Below, piece by piece: positions 1-8,607 of a stretch of 64,000 nucleotides of DNA. This DNA is from Thioalkalicoccus limnaeus (GTDB taxonomy: Bacteria; Pseudomonadota; Gammaproteobacteria; Chromatiales; Chromatiaceae). Below the pieces are notes generated by a model, which saw only the letters and a program-made list of their open reading frames with translations, did no database searches and had not been told where the DNA came from. The stretch covers positions 65,153-129,152 of the forward strand of contig NZ_JBDKXB010000008.1 in NCBI RefSeq assembly GCF_041197575.1, given 5' to 3'. The translations under genes were made by a program, and so were the position numbers. Each line of letters opens with the position of its first letter. Within the stretch, counting starts at the first letter, position 1.

Positions 1-127
1 AGCGTCGCGCGCACTCCTTGTGACGTTTTCTCGGAACGGTCAAGGCCGTCCTGACGAGCTGCCCCCAGCCGGACCTATTCGTCGTTCCTGGCTTGGATCG
101 GCGTCGGCCAGCCCCTAGCTCTCCAGT

Positions 128-1096
128 ATGAATCACGAGCGTCTCATGGCCAACCGGGTCCGCAACCTGCTTCAAAGCGTCGCTCTGATCTGGTCGCTAG
201 CTGTGCTGCTAGGCTATCTCGCCTGGGTCATCGGCGGGGTCTTCTTCGCCATGGCGGCGCTCGGCGCCGTTCTGGTGCTGTCGCTTGCCAGCCCGCAAGC
301 CTCACCACGACTCGTGCTGCCCCTCTATCACGGACGCTTCCTATCAGATTGGGAAGCACCGCGCATCCGTGCGATCGTCGCAGAACTGGCCCGCCGGGCC
401 GGCCTGTCGCGCGTTCCGCATCTTTACTATATTCCGTCGCCGGTCATGAACGCCTTCGCCACGGGTCACCGCAATGAATCGGTGATCGCGCTGTCCGACG
501 GTCTGCTGCGTCGTCTGACGCACCGCGAGCTTGCCGGAGTCTTGGCGCACGAAGTCAGTCATATCGCCAATGACGATATCCAGGTCATGGCCTTTGCCGA
601 TCTCGTCAGCCGCATCACGAATCTGTTGAGCCTCGCCGGCCAGGTGCTGCTCTTGATCAGCCTGCCTTTGGCCATCCTCACCGGTATCCCGATCCCTTGG
701 TTGACGATTCTGGTGTTGGTCTTGGCTCCGACGCTGAGTGCCCTCGTGCAGCTGGCACTGTCACGGAATCGGGAATACGAAGCCGATCGGCGTGCCGCGG
801 AATTGTCCGGAGACCCGGAAGGCCTGGCGCTCGCGCTGACCAAGATCGAACGCATTCAAGGCCCGCTGTGGGAGCGCATCCTGATGCCGCAGCGAAAGGT
901 CCCAGACCCTTCGCTGCTGCGGACACATCCGCCCACCGAGGATCGGATCAAGCGCCTCATCGACCTTGCCCCGCGGCAACGCAAGCCGCTGAGCATCGAG
1001 ATACCGCAGCAGGTCATCGCCAGCGAGCTGGCGACGCTCTTGCGCCCCAACACGCCTTTGCGGCCGCGATCGCGTTTCGGCGGCCTGTGGTTCTGA
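128..1096 (+). CDS. HtpX-like M48 zinc metalloprotease, membrane-bound
   Basis: A 322-residue member of the M48/HtpX family, which cleaves misfolded membrane proteins from the cytoplasmic side. Two hydrophobic segments lie near residues 15-55. The zinc-binding HEVSH motif is at residues 141-145, and the third ligand is probably the Glu of NREYEAD near residue 218. Two more hydrophobic stretches (about 160-210) sit between them, as in HtpX. The start ATG at 128 comes before the first membrane segment, and a second ATG lies six codons on. Typical HtpX is slightly shorter (about 290), so this may be a paralogue rather than the heat-shock HtpX itself. The family call is sure; the exact orthology is not. 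Confidence 0.85.
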   Translation: MNHERLMANRVRNLLQSVALIWSLAVLLGYLAWVIGGVFFAMAALGAVLVLSLASPQASPRLVLPLYHGRFLSDWEAPRIRAIVAELARRAGLSRVPHLYYIPSPVMNAFATGHRNESVIALSDGLLRRLTHRELAGVLAHEVSHIANDDIQVMAFADLVSRITNLLSLAGQVLLLISLPLAILTGIPIPWLTILVLVLAPTLSALVQLALSRNREYEADRRAAELSGDPEGLALALTKIERIQGPLWERILMPQRKVPDPSLLRTHPPTEDRIKRLIDLAPRQRKPLSIEIPQQVIASELATLLRPNTPLRPRSRFGGLWF

Positions 1097-1224
1097 CGAC
1101 CGTGACACCTGACGCCGCTGACGTGGTTGGCGCGAGGTCCGTCGCCAATCGACCCACGGACGGAAACGCAGATGCGACTCGAGGTTTGCCGCGTGCGGCC
1201 GGCGGGGCGCCGTGTTCGCCTCGG

Positions 1225-1791
1225 CTACCCCTTCGGCAGTATCGCCGGCACACCGAACAGATAAGGATGCAGGAACACACCGAGCGCGTAAAGCGCGATA
1301 CCGCCGCCGGCTCCGGCCAAATCCCACAGCATCGATTTCGTCTCTTTGCTCTTCGTTGCCCCGCGGCGGTTAGCCGAGATCATCGCGAACACGCTGTACA
1401 CCGCGAAACTGCCAAAGAAGACCATCGCGGCCAGGTGTCCATTCGCCAGCAGATGCGCGACGGACCAGAGCAGCACCGCGGTCAGCATCGGGTGACGGAG
1501 GTAGCGCTTGACATTGCTCGGTACGTACGCCAGAACTAACAGCATCGCGGCCGGCAGCATCAGGCCCGGCGCCAGACTCATAGTGAACTCATTCGGCTCC
1601 CAAACCGGCATGATCGGCGCATCGCGCTTGCCGATCAGCGCCAAGACCAACCCGGTCACGGCGATCAGCGAGAAGATGCCCTGAAACGCAAGCATGCCCA
1701 GCCTGTCCCGCAATGGCTGATACACCGATGAAAAACTCGGCAGCGTGTGGACTGCGAAAAACAACAATAGTCCCAAAATCAACAGCGTCAT
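1225..1791 (-). CDS. NnrU family membrane protein
   Basis: A 188-residue integral membrane protein with about five or six hydrophobic helices, matching the NnrU family first noted near nitric-oxide metabolism genes of denitrifiers. Family hallmarks visible are an N-terminal hydrophobic helix followed by HTLPSF, a central YLRHPML segment and the following AHLLANG. The biochemical role of the family is not established. It converges on the upstream protease gene and is divergent from the phosphodiesterase-like gene at 1875, with an 83-bp gap. No nitrogen-oxide genes are nearby, so no pathway role can be argued from context. Confidence 0.8.
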   Translation of the reverse strand: MTLLILGLLLFFAVHTLPSFSSVYQPLRDRLGMLAFQGIFSLIAVTGLVLALIGKRDAPIMPVWEPNEFTMSLAPGLMLPAAMLLVLAYVPSNVKRYLRHPMLTAVLLWSVAHLLANGHLAAMVFFGSFAVYSVFAMISANRRGATKSKETKSMLWDLAGAGGGIALYALGVFLHPYLFGVPAILPKG

Positions 1792-1874
1792 CGATCAACC
1801 CCTATGCTTCGTTACGACCAGCCCGGTATTTTACGCTCGACGACTCCTCGTAGGCGACGGCCAAAGGGGCCTCG

Positions 1875-3152
1875 ATGAAACCGCTCCGATCCGACCCCGA
1901 CGGCGGCTCGATTCCCGTCGACGCCGGCGAGATCTCGACCGATGCCACATCGTCGCCAACGGCGCGAAACGAAGCGAGCGGCGCGTTCACGGGCTGGCCG
2001 AAGCCCGATTATCAGGGTGGTGGACTCGTCAATTTGATGAGCAGCCTGATCCAGGCACGGGGCGGACGCTCGGCTTACCCGGCGCTGACGACACTGTCGG
2101 TCAGCGAGATTGCCGGGATCACCAATCTGATCCTGCTGGTCATCGACGGGCTCGGCGCCGAATGGCTCGAACGCCGCGCCCCGGACGGGCTCTTGAGCCG
2201 TCATCGCCGGACGACCATGACCTCGGTCTTTCCACCGACCACGGCCGCGGCCATCCCGACCTTCTTGACTGGCCAGGCCCCGCAACAACACGGTCTGACG
2301 GGTTGGCACACCTGGCTGCGTGAACTGGGAACCGTGATGACCGTTCTTCCGGGGCGACCGCGTTATGGGGGACCGGGTTACCGGGAAGCCGGCCTCGACC
2401 CGGCCGGGCTGTTCGAGGCCAAACCACTTTTCGAGCAGATCGATGCCAGCAGCCATGTGCTCTCGCCGACACGGATCGCCCACTCCGATTTCAACCGCGC
2501 GTACAGCCGCGGGGCCCAGATCCGAGCCGCCGACTCGTTGACCGCGATCCTCCGCGAGGCACGAAAGATCGTACGCCGGGGCCGTGGCCCCCAGTACCTG
2601 TATCTCTACTGGCCCGAACTCGACCGCCTCGGCCACGAACAAGGCATCGAGGGTCCGGCGGCGTGGGCGCATCTGCATGAGATCGAGCGAGCGATCGCCG
2701 ATTTTCTCGACGATATCACCGGGAGCGATACGCTGCTGCTCGTCACGGCCGACCATGGTCAGCTGGACACGACCCCTGCGGAACACATCGAGCTCGCCGA
2801 TCATGCCGATCTGGCCGATTGCCTGATCCTTCCACTGTGTGGCGAACCCCGTGCGGCCTTCTGTTACCTGCGTCCAGACCGCATCGCCACCTTTCTAGAA
2901 CTCGCACGGGGCCGGCTCGACGCCGTGGCCGAAGCCCACGCCAGTCGGGACCTGATCGCCGCCGGACTCTTTGGATCCGGCCCGGTCAATCGCCGCCTCG
3001 CCGACCGGATCGGTGACTACACCCTTCTCATGCGCGGATCCTACGCGATCCACGAGCGACTGCTGACCGAGGAGGCTCACACGCTCATCGGTGTTCATGG
3101 CGGACTCAGCACGGCCGAATTACACGTTCCGCTGTGTTTGTTGCGGGCCTGA
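1875..3152 (+). CDS. Alkaline phosphatase superfamily phosphodiesterase/nucleotide pyrophosphatase-like protein
   Basis: A 425-residue protein of the type I phosphodiesterase/nucleotide pyrophosphatase (alkaline-phosphatase fold) family. Metal-site residues are visible as VIDGLG (Asp91), the probable Thr nucleophile in FPPTTAA (Thr122/123), ELDRLGH (Asp250, His254), TADHG (Asp293, His294) and a late His in IGVHGG. The first about 55 residues are low complexity and carry no signal peptide, so the protein is predicted cytoplasmic; the start at 1875 is the first in-frame ATG after a weak purine-rich site, and ATG 2037 is an alternative. Substrate unknown. Confidence 0.8.
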   Translation: MKPLRSDPDGGSIPVDAGEISTDATSSPTARNEASGAFTGWPKPDYQGGGLVNLMSSLIQARGGRSAYPALTTLSVSEIAGITNLILLVIDGLGAEWLERRAPDGLLSRHRRTTMTSVFPPTTAAAIPTFLTGQAPQQHGLTGWHTWLRELGTVMTVLPGRPRYGGPGYREAGLDPAGLFEAKPLFEQIDASSHVLSPTRIAHSDFNRAYSRGAQIRAADSLTAILREARKIVRRGRGPQYLYLYWPELDRLGHEQGIEGPAAWAHLHEIERAIADFLDDITGSDTLLLVTADHGQLDTTPAEHIELADHADLADCLILPLCGEPRAAFCYLRPDRIATFLELARGRLDAVAEAHASRDLIAAGLFGSGPVNRRLADRIGDYTLLMRGSYAIHERLLTEEAHTLIGVHGGLSTAELHVPLCLLRA

Positions 3153-3249
3153 CGAACAGGGAGCCGATGGTCTCGGGCGATCAGGGACAGCACAGGGCGC
3201 GAAAGACCGCGCCAAACGCCGCTTGGCACCAACTACCCCGGGACATCGA

Positions 3250-4251
3250 TCATTCCTTGTTCTTGTATGCCGTCACCTCGATCTCACAAAGCCAGTCGTC
3301 CCGGCACACGTTGCAATCGAGCAACGACAAGCACCGGTCGATCGGGAATCCATAGCGCCGCGCGATCTCCAGACACGGCTGGTAATCGCCCTTTCTCTTC
3401 AACCACATCATCCCTTGCGCGATATCTGCGAATCCCATGCCGACGCTTTCCAAGAGATCGGCGATGCAATCGAGCGTGTGCTCGAATTGCCGTGCGATGT
3501 CGGCCACGTACTTGACCTCGCCTCTTTCGTCGGTGGAGGCCGTTCCACTGATGAAAGCGATCCGTCCACGGGGCGCGGAGACCAATATTCCACGGCTAAA
3601 CATCTTATTGTATTCGATTGGCTCGTTCTGCATCGAGCAGTGCATCTGATCGATTTGAATATCCTTGCCATCGATCGCGAGGAACTCGAGTGAAATGTGC
3701 CCGGAACGGTTGATCAGGCTTTGAATTCCGGTACTCGCAGGAATGAAGTCAGACCCGTTGAACCAGGTCGAGAACCAGCCATCTCTCACTTGATTGATCA
3801 ACTCGTAATCGCGAAAGATATCCTTTGCAAAGAACCACTTTCGAACGATACGATTGGCTTTCAGATCGGCTTGATCGAGCAACCGCGAAAGCCCTGTATA
3901 GACCTTGTTGAACGAATCGAACGAGATAGTCTCCCCGGTCGACAACGGATGACTGAACAACATCTTTGTGTCATCCGACTCGAGCATCACTCCGAAGTCG
4001 AGCTGCTCGAGGCGACATGACCCGTTGACGGCAATCATCGAGCGCTGCACCGGAAGACTGCTATCGTTGAATATGACCAACGGATCGCGGCTAAGAGGTG
4101 TGACCGTGCCCAATCGTTCGGGCGGAGTGACAATCCTTTCCTGTAACACGACCAGGTTCTTCTCCCGTATGTACTGGTCGGCGCTTCCATTCGCGGCGTC
4201 CTTGTCCACAATGTATTCAAGTATCAAGTCTCGACTGACTTGGCATTCCAT
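3250..4251 (-). CDS. Chorismatase, FkbO/Hyg5/XanB2-like (RidA-like C-terminal fold)
   Basis: A 333-residue protein resembling the FkbO/Hyg5/XanB2 chorismatases, which split chorismate into pyruvate plus either a dihydroxycyclohexadiene carboxylate or a hydroxybenzoate and usually feed secondary metabolism. Visible family features are FIPASTGIQ in the middle, MFSRG, ISGTAS (about residues 234-239) and a C-terminal CEIEVTA whose Glu matches the conserved catalytic position. The C-terminal third has the RidA/YjgF-like pattern. Start: ATG 4251 lies about 10 nt after a GAGG; ATG 4260 lies too close to it. Base composition is visibly less GC-rich than the neighbours, suggesting transfer. Which product it makes cannot be decided by eye. 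Confidence 0.7.
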   Translation of the reverse strand: MECQVSRDLILEYIVDKDAANGSADQYIREKNLVVLQERIVTPPERLGTVTPLSRDPLVIFNDSSLPVQRSMIAVNGSCRLEQLDFGVMLESDDTKMLFSHPLSTGETISFDSFNKVYTGLSRLLDQADLKANRIVRKWFFAKDIFRDYELINQVRDGWFSTWFNGSDFIPASTGIQSLINRSGHISLEFLAIDGKDIQIDQMHCSMQNEPIEYNKMFSRGILVSAPRGRIAFISGTASTDERGEVKYVADIARQFEHTLDCIADLLESVGMGFADIAQGMMWLKRKGDYQPCLEIARRYGFPIDRCLSLLDCNVCRDDWLCEIEVTAYKNKE

Positions 4252-5120
4252 TCTGGACATACCTCAGGTAACGAGTTTGCTATCGGCGACCTCCGGATCG
4301 AACCGGGGCCATGAGCTCTTCGCTGACTACGCGAAGTGTCCAGCGGCGGGATCGCCGCCTGACCACGCACCAGCAACGGTCCTCGCATCTGCGTATCGCG
4401 CACGCCGGTCACCGAATCTCACCCATTCGAGACCGGGCCGCGTCGACCAACGGCTTCGGCCCGAACGGATCCGGGCCGCCGCTGGTATCGAACCGAGAAC
4501 CAGGTTCCATTCATTTGAGCCCAGCAAACCCATGGCGGGGCGAATCGCTGCCTCGCATCGAGATAGCCCCGGATCGGGTACCCATTCGAGCCAACGCATC
4601 GCTACACAGCCACTGCCTGAAAGCAACGCCCACCACTGACTTACGATAAGCCTCGGCGTCCTTCCATATTCGCGATCCCAATACTAAACATTTGGCATAC
4701 CACGATTGTCTGCCGGACAACATCGGTTAGCGCTACGGCGCCATCCCTGAGGCGAAACCCCGTCCCGTATGCCGCACGCGCCTCCCGCAAGGGTGACCCG
4801 GGAGCCCGCGCTCACGGAGCAGGTTTCACAGTCGCACCGCTTCGGCGACACACCAGGAATCCCCTCAACGATCGTCCGGAGGCCAACACGAGTCGATACA
4901 CGGGATGACCCGCCTTCAAGGACATTCTGGCTCGCAACAGCGCGTCGGTCGCCAACCGACCCGGTATCTTAAGACCTGTGGTCAGGCTATTGCAAAAGAG
5001 ACTCCCCATAGGGCCACCCCATGACGCGGTACCACGACCGACGCTGGCACGACGCGCGTCGATCTCGCCCCCAACGATCACCGCCGTTCGACGCCCCGCA
5101 GCCCTTCCATTGCGCACGGG
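4252..5120. other. Gene-free stretch inside the atypical region
   Basis: About 870 bp between two minus-strand genes. I read all six frames and saw only short frames without family motifs, no RNA gene, no insertion-sequence ends and no clear terminator. It may hold a decayed gene or a long leader of the chorismatase gene. Confidence 0.4.
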
Positions 5121-6494
5121 TCACCCCATGGACGAGGCCGACTCCCAAAAACCGTCGACCCTCGTCGTATGGGCCGAGACATGGAATACCTTCCCCTTTT
5201 CCCGCTTGCGCAGGTTGAAATGGGCTTTGACCTCCCCGCTATCAAAATCGATGATATAGAAGTCGAAAAAGGAATTGCAGTAGAATTGCTCGCCATCCTC
5301 GGAGACCTGCAACCCATAAAGCGGCATGACGCCGGTCTTGATCTTCTTGTGTAGCGTCATCGTCTCCGCATCGATGATGATGATATAGGGTGACGAAATG
5401 CTACCGAGATATTTTCTACCCTTGTTCTTGAACACAAAATGCCAGGTTGCGCGGACGAAGTCTTTCCCATCGGTGAAGGTCGCCACCCGCACCGGCCCCG
5501 AATCCGTGATTCGATACTTGTGAATCGCCGCGACACCGACGAACGCGCCCACTTCCTTGGTCACGAAACCCAAGGTTGCAAACCAGGTCAAATCCTTGTT
5601 TTTCGTCTTATCGGACTCGGTGACCTTGTCCTTGATGATGATCCCGATCTGGTGCTCGGAAACATAAATGACATGGGGGTCGTCAGGATCGACCTCGACA
5701 TGCGCAGACGACTTGAGGCCCGGGATCTCCCAGTGCCGACCTTCGACCAAGTCGACGATATAGATGGAGCTCGGTTCGAACTGATGCTCATCGTCTAGAG
5801 CGAATCTCAGATCGCTGAAGATGGCATACCGACGATCGGTCGTTACACGAAAACCGTCGACCAGGAAACAGTTGATATCACCCTGCCACAAGGTTTGGAC
5901 CTGGCCGGCATCCTGATGGTAACGCTTGATTGAAAAGCGATTCTTCAAACCCGGCTCGACCGAACCCATGCGGATGTGGCCGCGCAGATCATAGGTCAGC
6001 AAGTCGATACTATTGGACTCTTTGTCGTAGGCAATCTGCGGCCCAAGGAGATCATCTTCGCTCGTCGGCACGATCGAGGTGACCGACTTTTCTCCAAGAT
6101 CGCATATCAGTGCATTGTGACTGCCTGCCGTCCCGATCCAGAATCGCTGCTTTCCGATATGGGTTACATGGTGGGGAAGCAGACTCCCGACCAATAGACC
6201 GAATTGCTTGAGGCCATAGGTTCCATCCTGAAACAAGGCGCGCAGCGTTGCAAAATGGCGATATTCGACGTAATTGTTATTCTTGACCGCCTGCAGCCGC
6301 CTATAAAAATTCTGCAGCGTATAGGCTGCACTGACATCGATCACATGACATTTCGCATGCAATAAATCCATCACATAATAGGAATGCATACGCAACGGGT
6401 TACGTACGCATCCATAAAACACCACCGAATTCAGCGCCCGATCATTGGTGAAATCCAGGGTGCGAAACCGAGCCGCAATGCTTTTCTTATCCAT
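5121..6494 (-). CDS. Unassigned beta-propeller-like protein
   Basis: A 457-residue protein I do not recognise. It is rich in short beta-strand-like segments separated by turns, as in propellers, with repeated I-Y-I-V-D, I-I-I-I-D-A and F-Y-I-I-D-F edges. Several histidines sit in propeller-like contexts: LLPHHVTH, SAHVEVDPDDP, TWHFVF and VFHVSAH. The His followed by P-x-D-P resembles the way oligogalacturonate-lyase-type propellers present a metal ligand, but the likeness is weak. There is no signal peptide, so it should be cytoplasmic. A TTG lies seven codons upstream; ATG 6494 is preferred. Like the chorismatase downstream it is lower in GC than the flanking genes, and both may have arrived together. 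Confidence 0.55.
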   Translation of the reverse strand: MDKKSIAARFRTLDFTNDRALNSVVFYGCVRNPLRMHSYYVMDLLHAKCHVIDVSAAYTLQNFYRRLQAVKNNNYVEYRHFATLRALFQDGTYGLKQFGLLVGSLLPHHVTHIGKQRFWIGTAGSHNALICDLGEKSVTSIVPTSEDDLLGPQIAYDKESNSIDLLTYDLRGHIRMGSVEPGLKNRFSIKRYHQDAGQVQTLWQGDINCFLVDGFRVTTDRRYAIFSDLRFALDDEHQFEPSSIYIVDLVEGRHWEIPGLKSSAHVEVDPDDPHVIYVSEHQIGIIIKDKVTESDKTKNKDLTWFATLGFVTKEVGAFVGVAAIHKYRITDSGPVRVATFTDGKDFVRATWHFVFKNKGRKYLGSISSPYIIIIDAETMTLHKKIKTGVMPLYGLQVSEDGEQFYCNSFFDFYIIDFDSGEVKAHFNLRKREKGKVFHVSAHTTRVDGFWESASSMG

Positions 6495-6830
6495 CGCCAA
6501 GAACTCGAATTGCAAATCGATGCAGAACCGTCAACTAGATGACAATTGAGTGAATGCTACCAGATCGCTTGAAACCAGGCAAAGCACCGGATATTGGAGG
6601 CCACGGGCGGCCTGTCGCGCCGGATCAATCCGTGTCCCCGCTCGCCAACGGAACGATCATGCGGCTAACCGGGGATGGGCGACGTCGAGATCGGGTTTCC
6701 GCGCCGTGCCCCCGGTGATACCTTACGCGCCGTTGACCGGTGCTCCACCGCGGACGCCCGTCGAACCCACCGGCCTACGTGGGATCATCGCTCGCGCGAC
6801 TACCGATCGCTCACTACGGGGAACCGCTAC

Positions 6831-8321
6831 ATGGTCGATGAGCCGACCGCCGTCACAGCGGCTTTTATCGTCTACCTGACCCTGATGCTCGGTATCGGGA
6901 TCTGGGCGTATCGCAGCACGAGAGACTCGTCGGGCTACTTTCTCGGCGGGCGGCGCCTCGGCCCCTGGCCCGCGGCCCTGTCGGCCGGCGCCTCGGATAT
7001 GAGCGGCTGGCTGATGCTCGGCCTACCGGGCTTCGCGTTCGTGGCCGGCATCGATGCCTTGTGGCTTGCCGGGGGGCTGCTGGTCGGAACCTGGCTGAAC
7101 TGGCAACTGGTCGCGAGGCGTCTGCGCACTTACAGCTATCTCGCCGACGATGCCTTGACGATACCCGAATATTTCGCCAATCGCTTCGGTGACCATGGCC
7201 ACCTGCTTCAGCTGATGTCGGCCTTGTTCATCCTGGTGTTCTTTCTCTTCTACACCAGTGCCGGCCTCGTCGCGGGTGGCAAGCTGTTCGAAACGGTCTT
7301 CGGCCTCGACTACCAGCTCGCGCTGGCGATCGGCGCCCTATTCGTCGTCTCCTACACGCTCTTCGGGGGCTTTCTCGCCGTATCCTGGACCGATCTCGTG
7401 CAGGGCCTACTGATGGCCGCAGCACTGCTCCTGGTGCCGATCGTCGCGATCCAAGCCAACGGCGGCGTCGTAGCGACCGTGACGGCGGTCGAACAAGGAC
7501 ATCCCAATCTGCTGGCGATCGGCCTGGATGGTGATGGCACCCCGCTGTCCTGGATCGCTATCGTCTCGCTGATGGCATGGGGTCTGGGTTATTTCGGTCA
7601 GCCTCATATTCTGGCGCGCTTCGCCGGGATCCGTAGCCCGGGCGACGTTCGAGCGGCGCGCCGGATCGCGGTCGGTTGGTCGGCGCTGACGATGATCGGC
7701 GCGATCCTGGTCGGCGTCACCGGCATCGCTTATGTCGACCAGCACCTCGATGGCCAGCTCGCAGATGCCGAGACCATCCTGATGGTGTTGGCCAATGCCC
7801 TGTTTCACCCAGTCATTGCCGGGATCCTGCTGGCCGCGATCCTCGCGGCGATCATGTCGACGGCCGATTCCCAACTGCTTGTCTCATCGTCCGCGCTGGC
7901 CGAGGATCTCTATCGCCGGGTCTGGCGCCCCGCGGCCGGGCAACGCGAGATCGTCGCGGTCGCGCGGATCTCGGTCATCCTGCTCGCCGTCATCGCCGCC
8001 TGGCTCGCGCTGAGCCCGGACAGCACGGTCCTCGGGCTCGTCGGCTACGCCTGGGCCGGTTTCGGCGCCGCATTCGGCCCCGTTCTGGTGCTGTCACTCT
8101 ATTGGCGGCGGATGAACTGGGCAGGGGCCTTGGCTGGGGTCCTGACCGGCGGGTTGACGGTCGTCATCTGGAAACCACTCGAAGGTGGCTGGTTCGACCT
8201 CTACGAGATCGTTCCCGGGGTGGTGCTGGCGACCCTCGCGATCCTGGTTGGCAGTCTGATCACCAACCCGCCGCCGCGGTCGATCGGAGATACCTTCGAC
8301 CGCTTCCGTTCACAACTCTGA
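6831..8321 (+). CDS. putP: Sodium/proline symporter (SSS family)
   Basis: A 496-residue sodium:solute symporter with about 13 hydrophobic helices. The first helix region is followed by FLGGRRLGPWPAALSAGASD, the characteristic SSS motif with residues used for sodium and proline in PutP, and DMSGWLMLGLPG follows as in PutP. Length agrees with PutP (about 500). The reading frame is open further upstream, but ATG 6831 directly precedes the first helix and gives the family length. No proline dehydrogenase gene is near, so proline is the best but unproved substrate. Confidence 0.85.
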   Translation: MVDEPTAVTAAFIVYLTLMLGIGIWAYRSTRDSSGYFLGGRRLGPWPAALSAGASDMSGWLMLGLPGFAFVAGIDALWLAGGLLVGTWLNWQLVARRLRTYSYLADDALTIPEYFANRFGDHGHLLQLMSALFILVFFLFYTSAGLVAGGKLFETVFGLDYQLALAIGALFVVSYTLFGGFLAVSWTDLVQGLLMAAALLLVPIVAIQANGGVVATVTAVEQGHPNLLAIGLDGDGTPLSWIAIVSLMAWGLGYFGQPHILARFAGIRSPGDVRAARRIAVGWSALTMIGAILVGVTGIAYVDQHLDGQLADAETILMVLANALFHPVIAGILLAAILAAIMSTADSQLLVSSSALAEDLYRRVWRPAAGQREIVAVARISVILLAVIAAWLALSPDSTVLGLVGYAWAGFGAAFGPVLVLSLYWRRMNWAGALAGVLTGGLTVVIWKPLEGGWFDLYEIVPGVVLATLAILVGSLITNPPPRSIGDTFDRFRSQL

Positions 8322-8607
8322 CCTGTGCCGCAGCGCTGGTGGGGCGCGGCGCCGCTGGGCCAATCAAGCCCACGGCGGCGCGCCCGGGTGGGTTCTCGTC
8401 GCTGGCGAAAAGGCCGAAGCCCCCGACGAAGAATGCCTGCTGACCCATCGCGGCAGCCGATCGATGCCGATCGGCTCGGTCTTGCGCCGCCCAACGACCA
8501 CCGGGGCATGACGGTCGACCAGGTACTGCCCTCGACGCCTTGGCGCTCGTCGTATTCGCGACCCTCGGACCCTGTTCAGGGCCTGTCGAGTCGTCCTGTG
8601 GACTTGT

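Noticed and set aside
4511..4723. 70-codon minus-strand frame in the silent gap of the island
   Set aside because: No motif, no ribosome site and no partner; could be chance.
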